A stretch of 64,000 nt of DNA from Chrysomallon squamiferum (lineage: Eukaryota; Mollusca; Gastropoda; Neomphalida; Peltospiridae): contig CM022679.1 of assembly GCA_012295275.1 (NCBI GenBank), forward strand, positions 14,276,842-14,340,841, given 5' to 3'. The position numbers and the translations under genes are program-made. The notes under the pieces are model-generated. The model saw only the letters and a program-made list of their open reading frames with translations. It had not been told where the DNA came from and did no database searches. This document shows, piece by piece, positions 1 through 12,340 of the stretch (positions are counted from its first letter, which is position 1; each line of letters opens with the position of its first letter).

Positions 1-899
1 CTGCTGGTTAAAGAGGGTGTCTGGTGGTGCGTGTGAACTGTTGTTTTGCCAGCTGGAGCAGCATGTGCAGTGTGACAAAACCAATGAAATGTTAGAGGAA
101 CCCATTAACACCACTACCTCTACATCCTGTCTAATGTCTGCAGGTGTGTGTGCATCTGCGTGCACAACTGCATCAGCTGCTGAAAAAAGTCAATTTTCTG
201 CTACATAGTTACACACCAGGAAGTCAGGTTTTTGTTGTGTGCCAGGAAGGATCGTAGTTTTCTGCTTTGTACTGAATGAAAGTAACACATATTATTTACA
301 TGTTTTTTAAAACGGAGATATTTAAACAAAGGGTGATAATTTAGGTTGCTCCTCCAGAAATAGAATGTAAAATGTAAAATTGTTAATTTGTTAATTTACT
401 AATGATTAATCAGCTTGTTAATGTGTGTTTTATGTATGTATATGGGTTGGTGTGTGTGTGTGTGTGTCTGTGTGTATGTGTTTTGTTTGTGTTTGTATTG
501 GTGTATATGTCTGTGTGTGTATTGTTCCTTATATTGTACACTATATGTCTTTGAATATTTTTCTCTTATTTAAATTTTTATTGTTATACAGAATAGTTTG
601 CTTTTTTTACATGTTGATTACTAGAAAAGGGAAAAAAACTACCATTTGTTGAGCTTAATATTAATGCATATTAATATCACTCAGCAACTATGGTTTATGC
701 TATTCTGTCTGTAGATCCAGGAAATGAATTAGCTGTCTAGTATTTCATTCATTCTGTCAAACACTGCTTAATTAGACAGATCCTTTATTCACACGTTTGT
801 TAGCTCATGAATTATAAATGATGAGATACAGTTACAACAGTTGCTCCCTGAACAGCTGGCTTTTAAACTGTTCACACAGAACAGTTTGACCAGCTTGTG

Positions 900-1360
900 C
901 TTAGATAAAACTGTGGCTGGAGTTGGTTCATCTTTGATGGAAGTTGGTTCATTCTTTTATTAGATTTGGTTCATTTATAGTGGAATTGGTTTTATGGTCA
1001 AATTAGATTTGTTTGTGGTAAAGTTGGTTCATTTGTGATAAAATTGGTTCTTCTGTGGTGGAATTATTCCTTTTGTATTGGATCTGATAAAAATGACAGA
1101 ATTTGTTCATATGTTGTTGAATAGGTTTATCTGGTTGAATTAGTCATCTGTTGTAAAATTGGTTCATCTGTGATTTAACTGGTTTAATCTAAAATATATT
1201 TGGTTTATTTTGTGAAATTGATCCATCTCTATCTTAACTGGTTCATTTATGGTGAAATTCGTTTCTTTGTGGAAAAAATTGGTCTGAATTTTCTACAGCC
1301 TGGTCGATTTGTTATGAAATTAGTTCATCTGTGGTGAAACAGAATCATCTGCAGGCACAC
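900..1360. repeat. Degenerate tandem repeat (TTGGTTCATCTGTGGTGAAA-like)
   Basis: The core 'ttggttcat...gtggtgaaatt' recurs about every 20-40 bases with heavy divergence and no clean unit boundary. It looks like an old, decayed minisatellite. Confidence 0.55.
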
Positions 1361-2489
1361 TGGCCCATCTATGTCACAAATGGTTCATCTGGGCTCTGTC
1401 CATAATCAGATGAATGGAGGCACACTCTCAGTGTGCTCTCTGAAATTAGCATCCTCCATGTTTTTATGTCTTCAAGCAGATCGGGTTTCACTTTTAATTT
1501 CTGCTGCCTGTTGGAAGTTTTCAACTGCTTCGTTCTCTTTCCCCGGGGAAATGTGTTTTATGTTTCTGTGGTGATGGAAGGCAATGATCTTTTACCTGGC
1601 ACTCTCTGACAAACTGCTGAAAAATCTGTTAGCTGCACTAGATTTTGGAATTTTTAATTTTTATTTCCGTCTCTCTTTCTCTCCTCTTTCCTTTTTCTCT
1701 ATGGAATCTCTGTGTTTATTCATTTTGTATCTGATTTCAGTGTGTTTATGTTAATGTTATCTTCTAGTTGTGGCATGTTGTTAGCTAGAAATGTGCAATA
1801 GTTAATGTACACCAGTGTGTGAGATTATGGTTTGATATTTTATATGTAAAATATGCACTAATTACTATAAACAAGTGTGTAAGATTATGGGTCGATATTA
1901 CACATGTAAAGTAAGCAGTAATTAACATGCATAGAGTACAAACGATTTACAGTCTGATATTTTACATACACAGATAAGTGATTTAAAATAATGGATTCTG
2001 TTTAACAACATTTATTTAAAAAGAATTAACTCTCTAGGGACATACATAATGTACAGTGCATTTAAATGGATTTGTGATCGAGTGCAGCTTTTATTATTAA
2101 ACTGTTTACCATATATAAAGATAGGTATGTTAAAATAATGAGGTATATAGTAGCACTAAGCTAAATGTTTCATTAAATATGTTACAAAATCAGTTTTATT
2201 TTGACACCATGGATGTTGTATCTGAAGTCATCTATACAGTTTGTTGCATCAGAATGGATTTTCTAACCACATAATTTACTTTATATCCCTATTGTACATT
2301 TTATTATTAAGCTCTTTGTCATATGTACAGGCATACATGGATATTATATGGCTTCATTTTCCACATTCACTCTTTCAATGAATTCTAATTTCATCTTAGT
2401 CACACTTCTGCTTGACAACATCTCTTTCATTCAGTATTCAGAATACATGTAGCTTATACATGACTGCCTGATATGTATAAATATGTGTA

Positions 2490-2548
2490 TACATACATAC
2501 ATACATATATATACATACTACATACATACATATATATATATATATATA
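2490..2548. repeat. Compound (TACA)n/(TA)n microsatellite
   Basis: Runs of TACA followed by about ten TA dinucleotides are visible directly. Confidence 0.85.
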
Positions 2549-4449
2549 AATTTTGTTTTGAACTGAAGCTATTTTTGTTTTTCATTTTATTAAGTTGGTA
2601 TTTTTAAAAATGTTATTATTATTATTTTTTTTTTTTATGATATTAAAAAGATAATGTAAAGCATTCTTTCTGTATCCTGTTTTAAAATAATTACAACAAT
2701 TTAAAAACTGGTACCAAAACAAAATTCGAAAAAAAGTTATTACAGTCATATTTGTCTCTTTGTGTTACATACCATTTGTATTGTGATTATGTCATATATT
2801 AGTTATGCCTCACTGATTATGTTGCATATTAGTTCTGTATGATTGGTTTTATTAAATACTAGCTGTTATGTTGACATACAACTTGTATTCATCTTTCTGT
2901 GCTGTTTATCATTTATCTGCCCATAACTAGTTGTTGTATTACTTGCAAATCGTGATCTGTATCAAATATTTGAAAGTGTAAAATGTTACAAATGTTTGTC
3001 TGATTCGTTTTTATCTACTTGTTCTGCCAGTTTGAATATATGCATCATATCATTAATTCATTACACTGTATTCAGTTAATCAATATATAAGATATACAAT
3101 ACACCATGCAATATTTATAGTATGTATATGTATCAGTGTATGTGTTTGTGATTCTGTTTATTTGTATACTGGTATGTATATAAACAGACATATCCAGAAA
3201 TTTTGTTTTATCAGGAGTTTCTGTGTGTGTGTGTGTGTTTATGTGAGAGAGATAGACTTAAGTGAAATATATCACTGGTCAAGTACAATTTATGAAAGAC
3301 TAACTGTACCATATAGCAGTGCTTTACATATATATAAATATATATATATATTGTGACTGTTTGCATACCTCAAAGATACGTGACTTTATGCATAGAACCA
3401 GTAATGTCAATGTAATCTTGGACATGTCCATAACAACTGATGCCTGTGTAGTCTCAACATGGATTATTTGTACTTGGCTACAAGAAGAAATCATTGAAAC
3501 ATCTTGTGTCCAGGCATCCTGAAACTAATTGTGTTAATTCCCCACTCAAAACAATTGCTGTATAATTATACTAATTAACATAAGATCATCATCGTCTTAA
3601 AACCTAATTAAGTGAAAAAGGTCAAATTATGCTGATGGTAATCTCTCAAGTTAAAAGGGTCAAGGTTATTTTCTACTTGAAACAATTGACATCTAATTAT
3701 GATAATTCTGCTAATTAAGGTCATTTTGTGCTTGAGACACTTTTGGCATATAATTATGTTAATTAAGTTATAAAGGTCAAGGTTGCCAGTGTTCCTGGAA
3801 TTGGATTACAACAGATCCAGACTCTGTGGCAGCCATGATTGTCTTGAGAATTCAGTTAGCACGTGGGATCAGTTAAATGATTGGTTTTTCTGTATTAGAG
3901 TGTGGCTTGACTTGGTAGCATAGTTTCACAGTTATACTGCTTTGTATAATAATAATAATAATAATAATGATAATAATAATTATAATACATGTACATGCAC
4001 AGACATATATACATGTACATGTGCCTTTTCAGACCAAATTTGTAATTTTAATATTACCATTGAAAATTGGTCTAGGTATGCATTAATTTATTAATCTGAA
4101 ATATGGTCAGGGGATTAATCATCATCATGTCATTAGTTTTTGAAATTAAATCAGAAAGGAAAATCATTTATCAGAGTTTGTCGTATATGATAAATATGCT
4201 GCATGTGAAAGTTAATTATACAATCCATTGTTGTATAAAAGAGACACATGTCAGTATAGATTGTACGAAAATAGTTCTCTGTATGCCAGTTCAGTGTACA
4301 GAAGATACACTGTAATGATGTAGAAGACTTAAAACAGTAAATTAAAAAACTTAGCATGTTATAGACACAAATGATTGAAATGGTAGGATTTAACAGGTTC
4401 AACATATAATACAGTTCAGTGATAAATATAATTGATATCTACAGACACA

Positions 4450-5050
4450 TGTGATAGTTTAGTACATTATATATACATGCTCAGTATTGTATTGATACAA
4501 CATACTTCATTATGAATTGGACAGCTAGTATATGTTTATTTAAATCAGTTCTGTATGACAGAGTATATCACAGACAAATTCGATCAATATAAATAGTTCA
4601 GTATATAGAGGGAAGGTATGATCAATATAGTATAATAATTAGATCTGTGTAACACCACACAGTATATCACAGACACATATTGTACAGATGTGATAAAGTT
4701 CAGTATGCAGTGGGAAGTACAATAGTTCTGTGTAATATAACATTATAAGATGCAGTATATCAAAGGCACATTGTACAGTTGTAATACATTTCAATATACA
4801 GTGGACAGTATAACAGTTTTGTATAATATTCAGTATAGTATATCACAGACATATGTTGTATAGATAGATAATAGATCAGTATTCAGTAGACAGTAATTCT
4901 GTATAATATACAGTGTAGTAAATCAAAGGCATATATTGTATAGATGTAATATAGTTCAATATACTCTGGAAAGTACAACAGTTCTGTGTAATATACATAC
5001 AATAAAGTATATACAGTATATTGTATAGATATAATATGGTTTAGTATGTA
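4450..5050. repeat. Degenerate ~80-100 bp tandem repeat
   Basis: A block of the form 'agtatatcacagacatat..tgtatagatgtaata..gttcagtata..' recurs near 4563, 4661, 4752, 4836 and 4917, and more weakly near 4999. Spacing shrinks from about 98 to 80 bases. Copies are clearly related but diverged, with no coding potential. Confidence 0.7.
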
Positions 5051-5459
5051 ACACAGATAGATAGGTAACCCAGATAGCTGGATGTTTTAAAGTGATTACT
5101 GAAGAATGTCAAGATGATGCTACATGTTTGGTGTGTGTTCTTTTGAATTGGCTCTTTTCCAGGCCAATACATCCAAGCACTTTTATCATTCTGACATCTC
5201 CCATTATACCTTGTTTACTTCATTAAGTTTATACTGTGTCACTCTGTCCTTCGTTCCAGACACTGGCTGAAGTTCCTTTCTTAACTCAGCTTAATTAATT
5301 TTGTTTAAATCAATCCATCTGTCCATTCATCTGTTCATCATTTACAATGCTTCTGACTTTCTACATGTTTGTTCAATTGTTTACACATTTCTTCCCATTT
5401 TATTTCACATCCATTTTTCTGTTTCCATTTGTTCATTTCTTCATCAATCCTTCCAACTG

Positions 5460-5570
5460 TATTTATCCATCCATCCATCCATCTATCCATCTTTCCATCT
5501 TTCTTTCTTTTGGTCCATCTACCTGTTCATCCATCTATCTGTCTATCCATTCATCCATCCATCCAACCAT
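5460..5570. repeat. (ATCC)n-rich microsatellite
   Basis: ATCC/ATCT tetranucleotides with interruptions. All frames on this strand stay open through it because of the repeat; that openness is not evidence of a gene. Confidence 0.8.
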
Positions 5571-7099
5571 CTGTGCTTTCTTCCCTCCTTCCATCCAGTC
5601 ATCAAGACATCAATTAAATGGTATAAGAAAACCAGTGAATAAGTTAATTGTCATTACTAATTGTCTTTTATTTTACCTAGAATTTAGACAAAAAAAAAAA
5701 AAAAAAACAACCCAATTTGACATAACAAACAGTTTCAAATTTTATTTTTTTTGCTGAATTTTCACATTCTTTAACCTACCTAAAAGTTCTCAGCCATGCC
5801 AAATTTCTTTTTAAAAAGAAATTTCCAACAGAGCAAATACCTTTAAAAAATTCTTCGACATGGTAAATTTCTTTTAAAAACAGATAAAGGTGTCTTCCCC
5901 AAATAGAGGCTGGGTTTTGTTGTGTACAAACAAAGTGAAGAATTTCCCTGTCAGACAAAACATAGCCTTAAATACTGTGTACGAAGTGTGTCTGGCAAAC
6001 ACATCGACTTGTTCAGCGTTTAGCTACTGGAGAGCTTTTGTAAAACTTTCAGGAATTTTCAGTTACCAAAAGTTTGGAAGCACATGCTAGGTGTGCATGA
6101 TAATGTATATTCATTTAACCTATGTATGCATATATATATATATAACAAATATATACACACATGTTTATACGTACACAGAAATATACAATTATGTATCATA
6201 TATCTAATCTATTTATATTCATATATATATATATATAGACATACATGCATACATACACATAACCATATTTTATATATATACACATAACCATATTTTATAT
6301 ATATACACAAAGATCCATACAAACACATAAATTAGATGTAGTAAAAATACTCTTGTATGCTCTTTGAACATGTACAGATGGCTACAGTCTAAAATTAGAA
6401 CTGTTTCTATAAAATAAAAATATTCCTGTAATATCGTCATGCTGACAGTTCAATTATAACTTAGTTTTTGAAGCGCATATAAATCTATTCTGCACATCTG
6501 CACAATGTGTCAAGGTACGAATACACAGGTAGAAAAGCAGTGAAGGATAAACACACATGCAACAGGTGTTTCGCATTAATTCTCACCTGTTTTTATACTG
6601 AGTCTCCACTTTAGTTTTTATTTTGCTGGTTATTTGTGGCAGGACTCCTGTCTTTCAATCTAGGCCAAAGCAAAGTTATCTTTAAGTTTAAATTTCATGG
6701 TTTTATAGAAGTATTTAACTGACATTTTATTTTCTTCATAAATAAACTCTGTCTGGTGAAAAAAGACACAGCACAACCTCTGTCGTCATTTTTTTTCTTT
6801 GTTCTCTTTTTGCTTTTGTTCCTTGAATAAGAATGTTTATATTTAGAACAGCATATCTTTTTAATGATGTCTAAATATTCTTCTAATAGTATAATTAAGT
6901 AATTAATCCTAATACTTATCTGTAATGCTGCTCTAGGTTTCCCCTTATTCATCTGGGTGGTCTGTTATTGAGTTGTTATATAAAACATTTCTTCCTTTTT
7001 TCTTAAAAAAAAAAAATAATATATGTTATTTTAATAGAAGAATAATTTGATATATTCACAAGACGTTGATTATTTGAAGAAAATTATAGTCAAAAAGAG

Positions 7100-7460
7100 A
7101 AAATAACATGTTATTTTTAGCCATCCAGATTATTTTAATATATTTACAGTATATTAATAGTGTAATAATGCTTGTATGTCTTGAAGATATATTAATATAC
7201 ATGCACATATACATATGTGATACACACACATACAGACTCAAACACATCATTTTAATATATTCACATTATATTAACCGTGTAATAACAGTTACATGTCATA
7301 AAGAGATAATAAAATATTAGTTTTGGCCATCCAGATGAGTTTCAATATAATCGCAGTATGTCAAATGTGTAATTACAGCTGAGTGTAATAAAGAGGTATT
7401 AACATATTAGTTTTGGCAGTCTTCATTATTTTAATATATTGGCACTATGCAATCAGTCTG
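7100..7460. repeat. Degenerate ~110-200 bp tandem repeat
   Basis: The phrases 'attttaatatattcaca' and 'agttttggccatccaga', each followed by 'gtgtaataa' and 'ataaagaga', recur near 7110, 7245, 7320 and 7400. Diverged copies; no coding signal. Confidence 0.55.
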
Positions 7461-7995
7461 TGTTACCAGAAATACAAGGTTACAAGGAAACATGCCAAGT
7501 GGGTAATAACAGCAGTGAGCTAAAACTGGGTGGTAGTATATCAGTTTGGGCAGTCATGTAGGTATGACATAATATTCTGGCAATTCAACAGGTAATAGCA
7601 GAAGGATGCTGGAACAAATGAATAACATTTTAATTTATATGTTTTATGTTTCAAACTGCCAATAATAATTATTTCAACTTGGGAGTTGATGATTTTTCTT
7701 TGAAAGTTATTTTTTTTGTCCCTAATTCAAGCCCAGTTTTCAAGATTCAAGCCCAATCTTCAAGTTTCAAACCCCTTTGTATAGTTACACTATAAATACA
7801 AATGACATTTATAAAATTTTAAATAAAAGTAATCTTGTTGTGTGTAATTGTTTATCAGTGCATGTAAAGTTGGTTACTTAATTACACACTTTTTTTTTTC
7901 AATCTATAGTTTTATTTCACGTGTGTGTACATGACATCTGTTACTGCCTGTCGATAGTTTATTGTTAATAATTCTTTGTGTCTGTCTGTCTGCAG

Positions 7996-8147
7996 ATTAA
8001 TCCCAACAGCAAGGCCTATGCAGAGGGAATAAAAGTGGGGGATTTCATTGATGGCATCAACAGACAGAGGACTCACGGACTAAACCATGGAGATGCCCAG
8101 CAACTCATTAAAAATGCCACAGATGAGCTGCTGCTAGAACTCAGGAG
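7996..8147 (+). CDS. SORBS1: Exon 1 (in window): second half of an ALP/Enigma-type PDZ domain
   Basis: The exon follows a tctgtctgtctgcag acceptor and ends at AGGAG|GTGAGT. It encodes 50 codons plus two bases (phase 0 in, phase 2 out), opening INPNSKAYAEGIKVGDFIDG and closing DELLLELRR. This matches PDZ strands from the 'PGSKA' turn through the second helix (LNHGDAQQLIK, compare THLEAQNKIK in Zasp/Cypher/ALP) to the last strand. PDZ domains of this family bind C-termini of alpha-actinin and similar Z-line proteins. The peptide-binding GLGF loop is on a missing upstream exon. The domain lacks any LIM partner here and is joined by frame to a SORBS protein. The bases just after the donor are tandemly repeated. 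Confidence 0.93.
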
Positions 8148-8625
8148 GTGAGTTTACTCAATTCTTTTTTGTTTTTAACTAGAACTCAGGAGGTGAGCTT
8201 ACTCAATTATTTTTTATACTAGAACTCAGGAGATGAGTTTACACAATTTTTTTTTTTTTTTTTACTAGAACTCAGGAGGTGAGTTTACTCAATTTTTTTT
8301 TTTATACTAGAACTCAGGAGGTGAGTTTACTCAATTTTTTTAGTTTTTTTACTAGAACTCTGGAGGTAAGCTTACTCAATTTTTTTTTTTTTTCTACTAG
8401 AACTCATTAGGTGAGTTTACTCATTTTTTTTTTTAACTATTATTCAGGAGGTGATCCTACTCATTTGTTTACTAGAACAAAGAATGTTAGGTTACTCATT
8501 TGTTTACCAGAACTCATAAAGTGAGTTTACTAGAATTCAGGAGGTGATTTACTCATTTTTATCTAGATGTCATCTTTGGTTTCTTTGTATGTGTACCAGA
8601 ACTCAGGTGGTGAGGATTACTGATT
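8132..8625 (+). repeat. Tandem array of the exon-1 end plus its 5' splice site (~12 decaying copies)
   Basis: The unit is about 40-50 bp: a T-rich tract, 'actagaactcaggag', then 'gtgagtttactcaa'. The first copy is the real exon end and donor. Later copies place a GT at about 8193, 8279, 8321, 8367, 8411, 8451, 8521, 8544 and 8610; one copy (8233) has lost it by G-to-A. Copies close to the exon are nearly identical and distant ones are degraded. Confidence 0.92.
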
Positions 8626-8859
8626 TCTGTGTTTACAAAGGATATGGTGTGTGATACCTGTCTGTTGGATGATTACTTACTGCTAACTACACACAAGGAT
8701 TGGTTGTATTTTTCATATACATGATATTTCCAGATGTGTTTTTATTAAACAAATTACTTATTTTGTGGGAGCAAAATAATAAAAAAAAATAATTATAAAA
8801 AAAACTGACAAAATTTGGTTTAATGATTAATCATGATCAGTTTTGATTTTTTCAGTTTA

Positions 8860-8861
<2 letters not shown>

Positions 8862-8902
<41 letters not shown>
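8862..8902. repeat. (GT)n microsatellite
   Basis: About 20 uninterrupted GT units, followed by TTTA tetranucleotides. Confidence 0.95.
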
Positions 8903-8904
<2 letters not shown>

Positions 8905-9289
8905 ATGTGTTTATTTATTTATTTATGTACATTCTTCTCTTATCAGCATAGAATAGCAAAAACTGTCTACATTTTTCACAGCATGTCTAAATTGCTGTTT
9001 GTTGTTATTTTTTTTTAAAAGAAGTAAAATTAAACAACACATCAGACTGAAGTTATCTCTATCATTGTGAAAGGTTGTATCTTGTCAGTCTGGGTGGTTC
9101 TCAGTTTAGATGTTTTCCTGAAACCAGTGCCAGGCTGTGGAGAGATAAATTGTGCTTGCATGACACTGATAAATTGGACTGTTTGCTTTGTTGCAGGTGT
9201 CTTTTTTATAGACATCCCTTCTTAACCTTAACCTTAGCCACGTTCTCGAAACATGCAATATGTCAGACCCTATCTCAGCAATTAGCATA

Positions 9290-9840
9290 CTACTAAGTTC
9301 AAGAGGAGTTTGCAGTGAGTTAGACCCAATCTGTGCAATTAGTATGTTGCTGAGTTTTAGGAGAAAGAAGTCAAATACCATCTCTGCAATTATTGCAATA
9401 CTAAGTTCAATGGTTTTGGAATAAGTCAGAATCTATTTCTGTAATACTGAGTTCAAAAATATTTTGGAATAAGTTAAGCCCCCATCTATACAATGAATAC
9501 ATTATTAATTTTAAGAGATGTTTGGGATAAGTCAAAACCTAAATCTGCAGTTAGTAAGCTCAAGAGAAATCAGGAGTATGTTAAACCCAATATCTGCATA
9601 TATGAAAGAGATCACATATCATCTCTATTATTACTGCAATACTAAGTTCAAAAGGTGTTTTGGAATTAGTCAAATCCCATCTCTGCAATACTTAGTTCAG
9701 GAGATATTTGGCATAAGTGGAACTATATTTCTGCAATATGAAGTTAAAGAGGATTTTGGAATAAGTCAAATCCCATCTCTGTCATGGCAAGTTCAAGAGA
9801 TGTTTGGATAATGTCAAGCTAAATCTCTGCAGTTATTGCA
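9290..9840. repeat. Degenerate ~60-70 bp tandem repeat
   Basis: The phrase 'aagttcaagagatgttt...ggaataagtcaaatcccatctctgcaat' recurs about eight times with divergence (near 9297, 9355, 9403, 9450, 9500, 9550, 9643, 9696 and 9745). Short open frames inside it are products of the repeat. Confidence 0.75.
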
Positions 9841-10035
9841 TGGAAATATTGCTTATATCTGTATTTCAAGTTAGAGGTGAATATTACATGTTATTGGTCC
9901 ATATAACCAATTACTATGTCAACTTATAACACAATCATTTGTGAAGTAGCTGCATTTTACTGATATAATTGCTTTGTGGTTTACAGTAGTCCTGAGTTTT
10001 TGTTGACATGTTCAAGATAGTCTTTCAAATGCACA

Positions 10036-10038
<3 letters not shown>

Positions 10039-10075
<37 letters not shown>
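10039..10075. repeat. (GT)n microsatellite with GA-rich flank
   Basis: About 18 GT units, then a purine-rich stretch (gagaaagaaagacagaa) to about 10240. Confidence 0.93.
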
Positions 10076-10077
<2 letters not shown>

Positions 10078-10560
10078 AAAGAAAGACAGAATGACAGAGA
10101 TGGTGAAAGTAATCATCTTTGTATATGTGTGTGTGTGTGAGAAAAAAGAAAATGTGTATGAGAGAGAAAGGGTTTGAGAGAAAAAGAGATGGCATGTCTG
10201 TGAGTGTGTGTGTTTATGAGAGACACAGAGAAAAAAAAAAAAGAATGTGTGTATGTGCTGTTAAGAGCTACAATTAATTCAAGAGTCATATTTCACTATT
10301 ATACAGATATCTGTAATTCTGTGTGACATGTATGTTAATATATACATACTGCACACTGATATATTCAGCATCTTATCAATCAGGATAACAGCCACCACTA
10401 TTAGTCTTAATAAGTATTCTGTCTCATCATATACATTTTTGTGTTCATTCTACATTTAAACTGACATCTTATGACATTACCACTCTGGTGTCAATATGGA
10501 AATATATACAACACAAATACAGTGTATTGTGAATAATGATATAAACTGAATGTGTAGATG

Positions 10561-10796
10561 AAGATGATGATGGTAAACTGAATTAGGTGGATGACGATGG
10601 TAAACTGAATTATGTGGATGACAATGGTAAACTGAATTATGTGGATGACAATGGTAAACTGAATTATATGGATGATGATGGTAAACTGAATTATGTGGAT
10701 GATGATGGTAAACTGAATTATATGGATGATGATGGTAAACTGAATTATGTGGATGACGATGGTAAACTGAATTATGTGGATGACGATGGTAAACTT
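10561..10796 (+). repeat. 27-bp minisatellite, nine copies, open in frame
   Basis: The unit GTGGATGACGATGGTAAAC + TGAATTAT reads as the nonapeptide VDDDGKLNY. Differences between copies are few and mostly GAC/GAT (silent), GAT/AAT (D/N) and GTG/ATG (V/M). The first copy ends in TAG, and I find no splice sites that would place it in phase with exons 1 and 2. I therefore call it an intronic minisatellite rather than an exon. Confidence 0.88.
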
Positions 10797-11919
10797 AAAA
10801 TTAATGGCAATATAGAAAATGAAGCTGAATAGGGATGCACATGCTGAATTGGTGGATACCAATATTCAAACAGAAAGAAACATGGAACAATAGTAATATG
10901 CTGAAATAAATGATGAAGATGCATTATCTACTAAAATAATGGATTGAAATGTTTAACATAATCTCTGAATATTAAAGAATTGTAATAAAATAGATTTAAA
11001 AAAATTATCACTGAACTAGAAGGACATAGCTTATATATACATATATATAATTAAATATATAAATGTTTTTTAATTACGAGAATTTATTGTTGAGGAATAG
11101 ATAAAATAATGAAGGAATGGATGAAGTGAAAAAGGAAGGAAATATGGATATGTGAATAGATGAATTATGAATGAACACATGATCAGTGGACATAGTAAAA
11201 TGCTTATTGTCATGAATTAATTATTATTAGATACATCAATGAAAATGATTGTATTATTGGAATGATGAAAAGTAAATAACTTTTAAGGAAATTTGTATTA
11301 AAAGTGAGAATGTCGTGGTTGGATATTGTGATACTAAGCCAGTATTTAACCTTTCTGTACTAAAAGGCAAAGTTAGCTGGTGCATCATTAATCTCTTCCT
11401 TATGTCTGCACACAGATAGCAGACACATTGCTAATTAATAAAAAATGTTTTAAAGAATATTTCTTCTTCTTCTTTTTTTTCTTTTTGCTGACTTGTATGT
11501 TTATTCTAAATAAATAAAATCAGTGGATGAACTTGAGATAAGAAATATAAATGGAATATTCTGTGAGACATTTGAGACATTCAGAGAGTAGAGTGATTGT
11601 ATATAATCTGGAAGGTAGCCAGCATCTAATCCCATTTGAGTAAATAGCAGTGATGTGAATGTAAACATACCTAACAGGGTGAAGTATCAATGTTATTGCA
11701 TGTTTGTGAATCTTCTGCTGTTTCTGTGTATGCTGGATAGATTTTGATTTCAAGAATTTGTGAGGTAATGTGCATGTATGGTATATATGTGTGTATGTGT
11801 TGGAGATAAAATAGAGAAAAACTTGTTGAAAAGAAAGAGTTAAAAAAAAGAAGACAGAAAACATCAGTGAGGAAGAAGGAAGGAAATAAGATGAAAGTTT
11901 TTTGTGTGAGTGTATGTTA

Positions 11920-11967
11920 TGTATGTAATGTATGTATGTATGTATGTATGTATGTATTTATGTAATG

Positions 11968-11998
<31 letters not shown>

Positions 11999-12195
11999 TG
12001 TATGTATGCATGTATGTATGTATGCATGTATTTAAGAATGTATGTATGTATATATGTATTTAAGTATGTATGTATGTATTATGTAATGTATGTGTATGTA
12101 TTATGTATGTAATGTATGTATGTAATGTATGTAATGTGTGTAATGTATTTATGTATGTATGTATGTATGTAATATATGTATGTATGTATGTATTA
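11920..12195. repeat. (GTAT)n tetranucleotide array, interrupted
   Basis: About 275 bp of GTAT units, broken by 'gtaatgtatg' and 'atttaag' variants that recur and suggest a loose higher-order unit. Confidence 0.93.
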
Positions 12196-12311
12196 ATAAT
12201 TGTGTCTGTCTGAGAAAGTGTGTATGTATGGACACACATATATTTTGTGTTTCCACATGACCATATGTGTGTACATGTATCAGTATATGTATATGTATAT
12301 GTACATGTACG

Positions 12312-12340
12312 CTGTGTGTGTGTGTGTGTGTGTGTGTGTG
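12312..12340. repeat. (GT)n microsatellite
   Basis: About 14 GT units following TATG/TACA-rich sequence. Confidence 0.92.

Larger units (their letters stand above)
1..7995. other. Upstream non-coding region (probably an intron of the same gene)
   Basis: No exon could be supported in these 8 kb. The PDZ exon at 7996 needs an upstream exon with the first PDZ strands (the GLGF-type loop), and I did not find it here, so this is most simply the 3' part of a long intron. It holds a TG-rich stretch (about 449-530), degenerate repeats (about 900-1360, 3540-3790, 4450-5050, 7100-7460), TA/TACA tracts (about 2490-2548, 6120-6310), an AAT run (about 3947-3980) and an ATCC-rich block (5460-5570). The first 210 bases are less AT-rich but match nothing I recognise. 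Confidence 0.6.

Noticed and set aside
5301-5757. Overlapping 82-136 codon open frames
   Set aside because: Caused by ATCC/TTTC simple repeats; His/Pro/Ser/Ile strings with no splice structure.
10587-10832. 81-codon open frame of VDDDGKLNY repeats
   Set aside because: It is a 27-bp tandem repeat; the first copy carries a stop, and no in-phase splice sites link it to exons 1 and 2.
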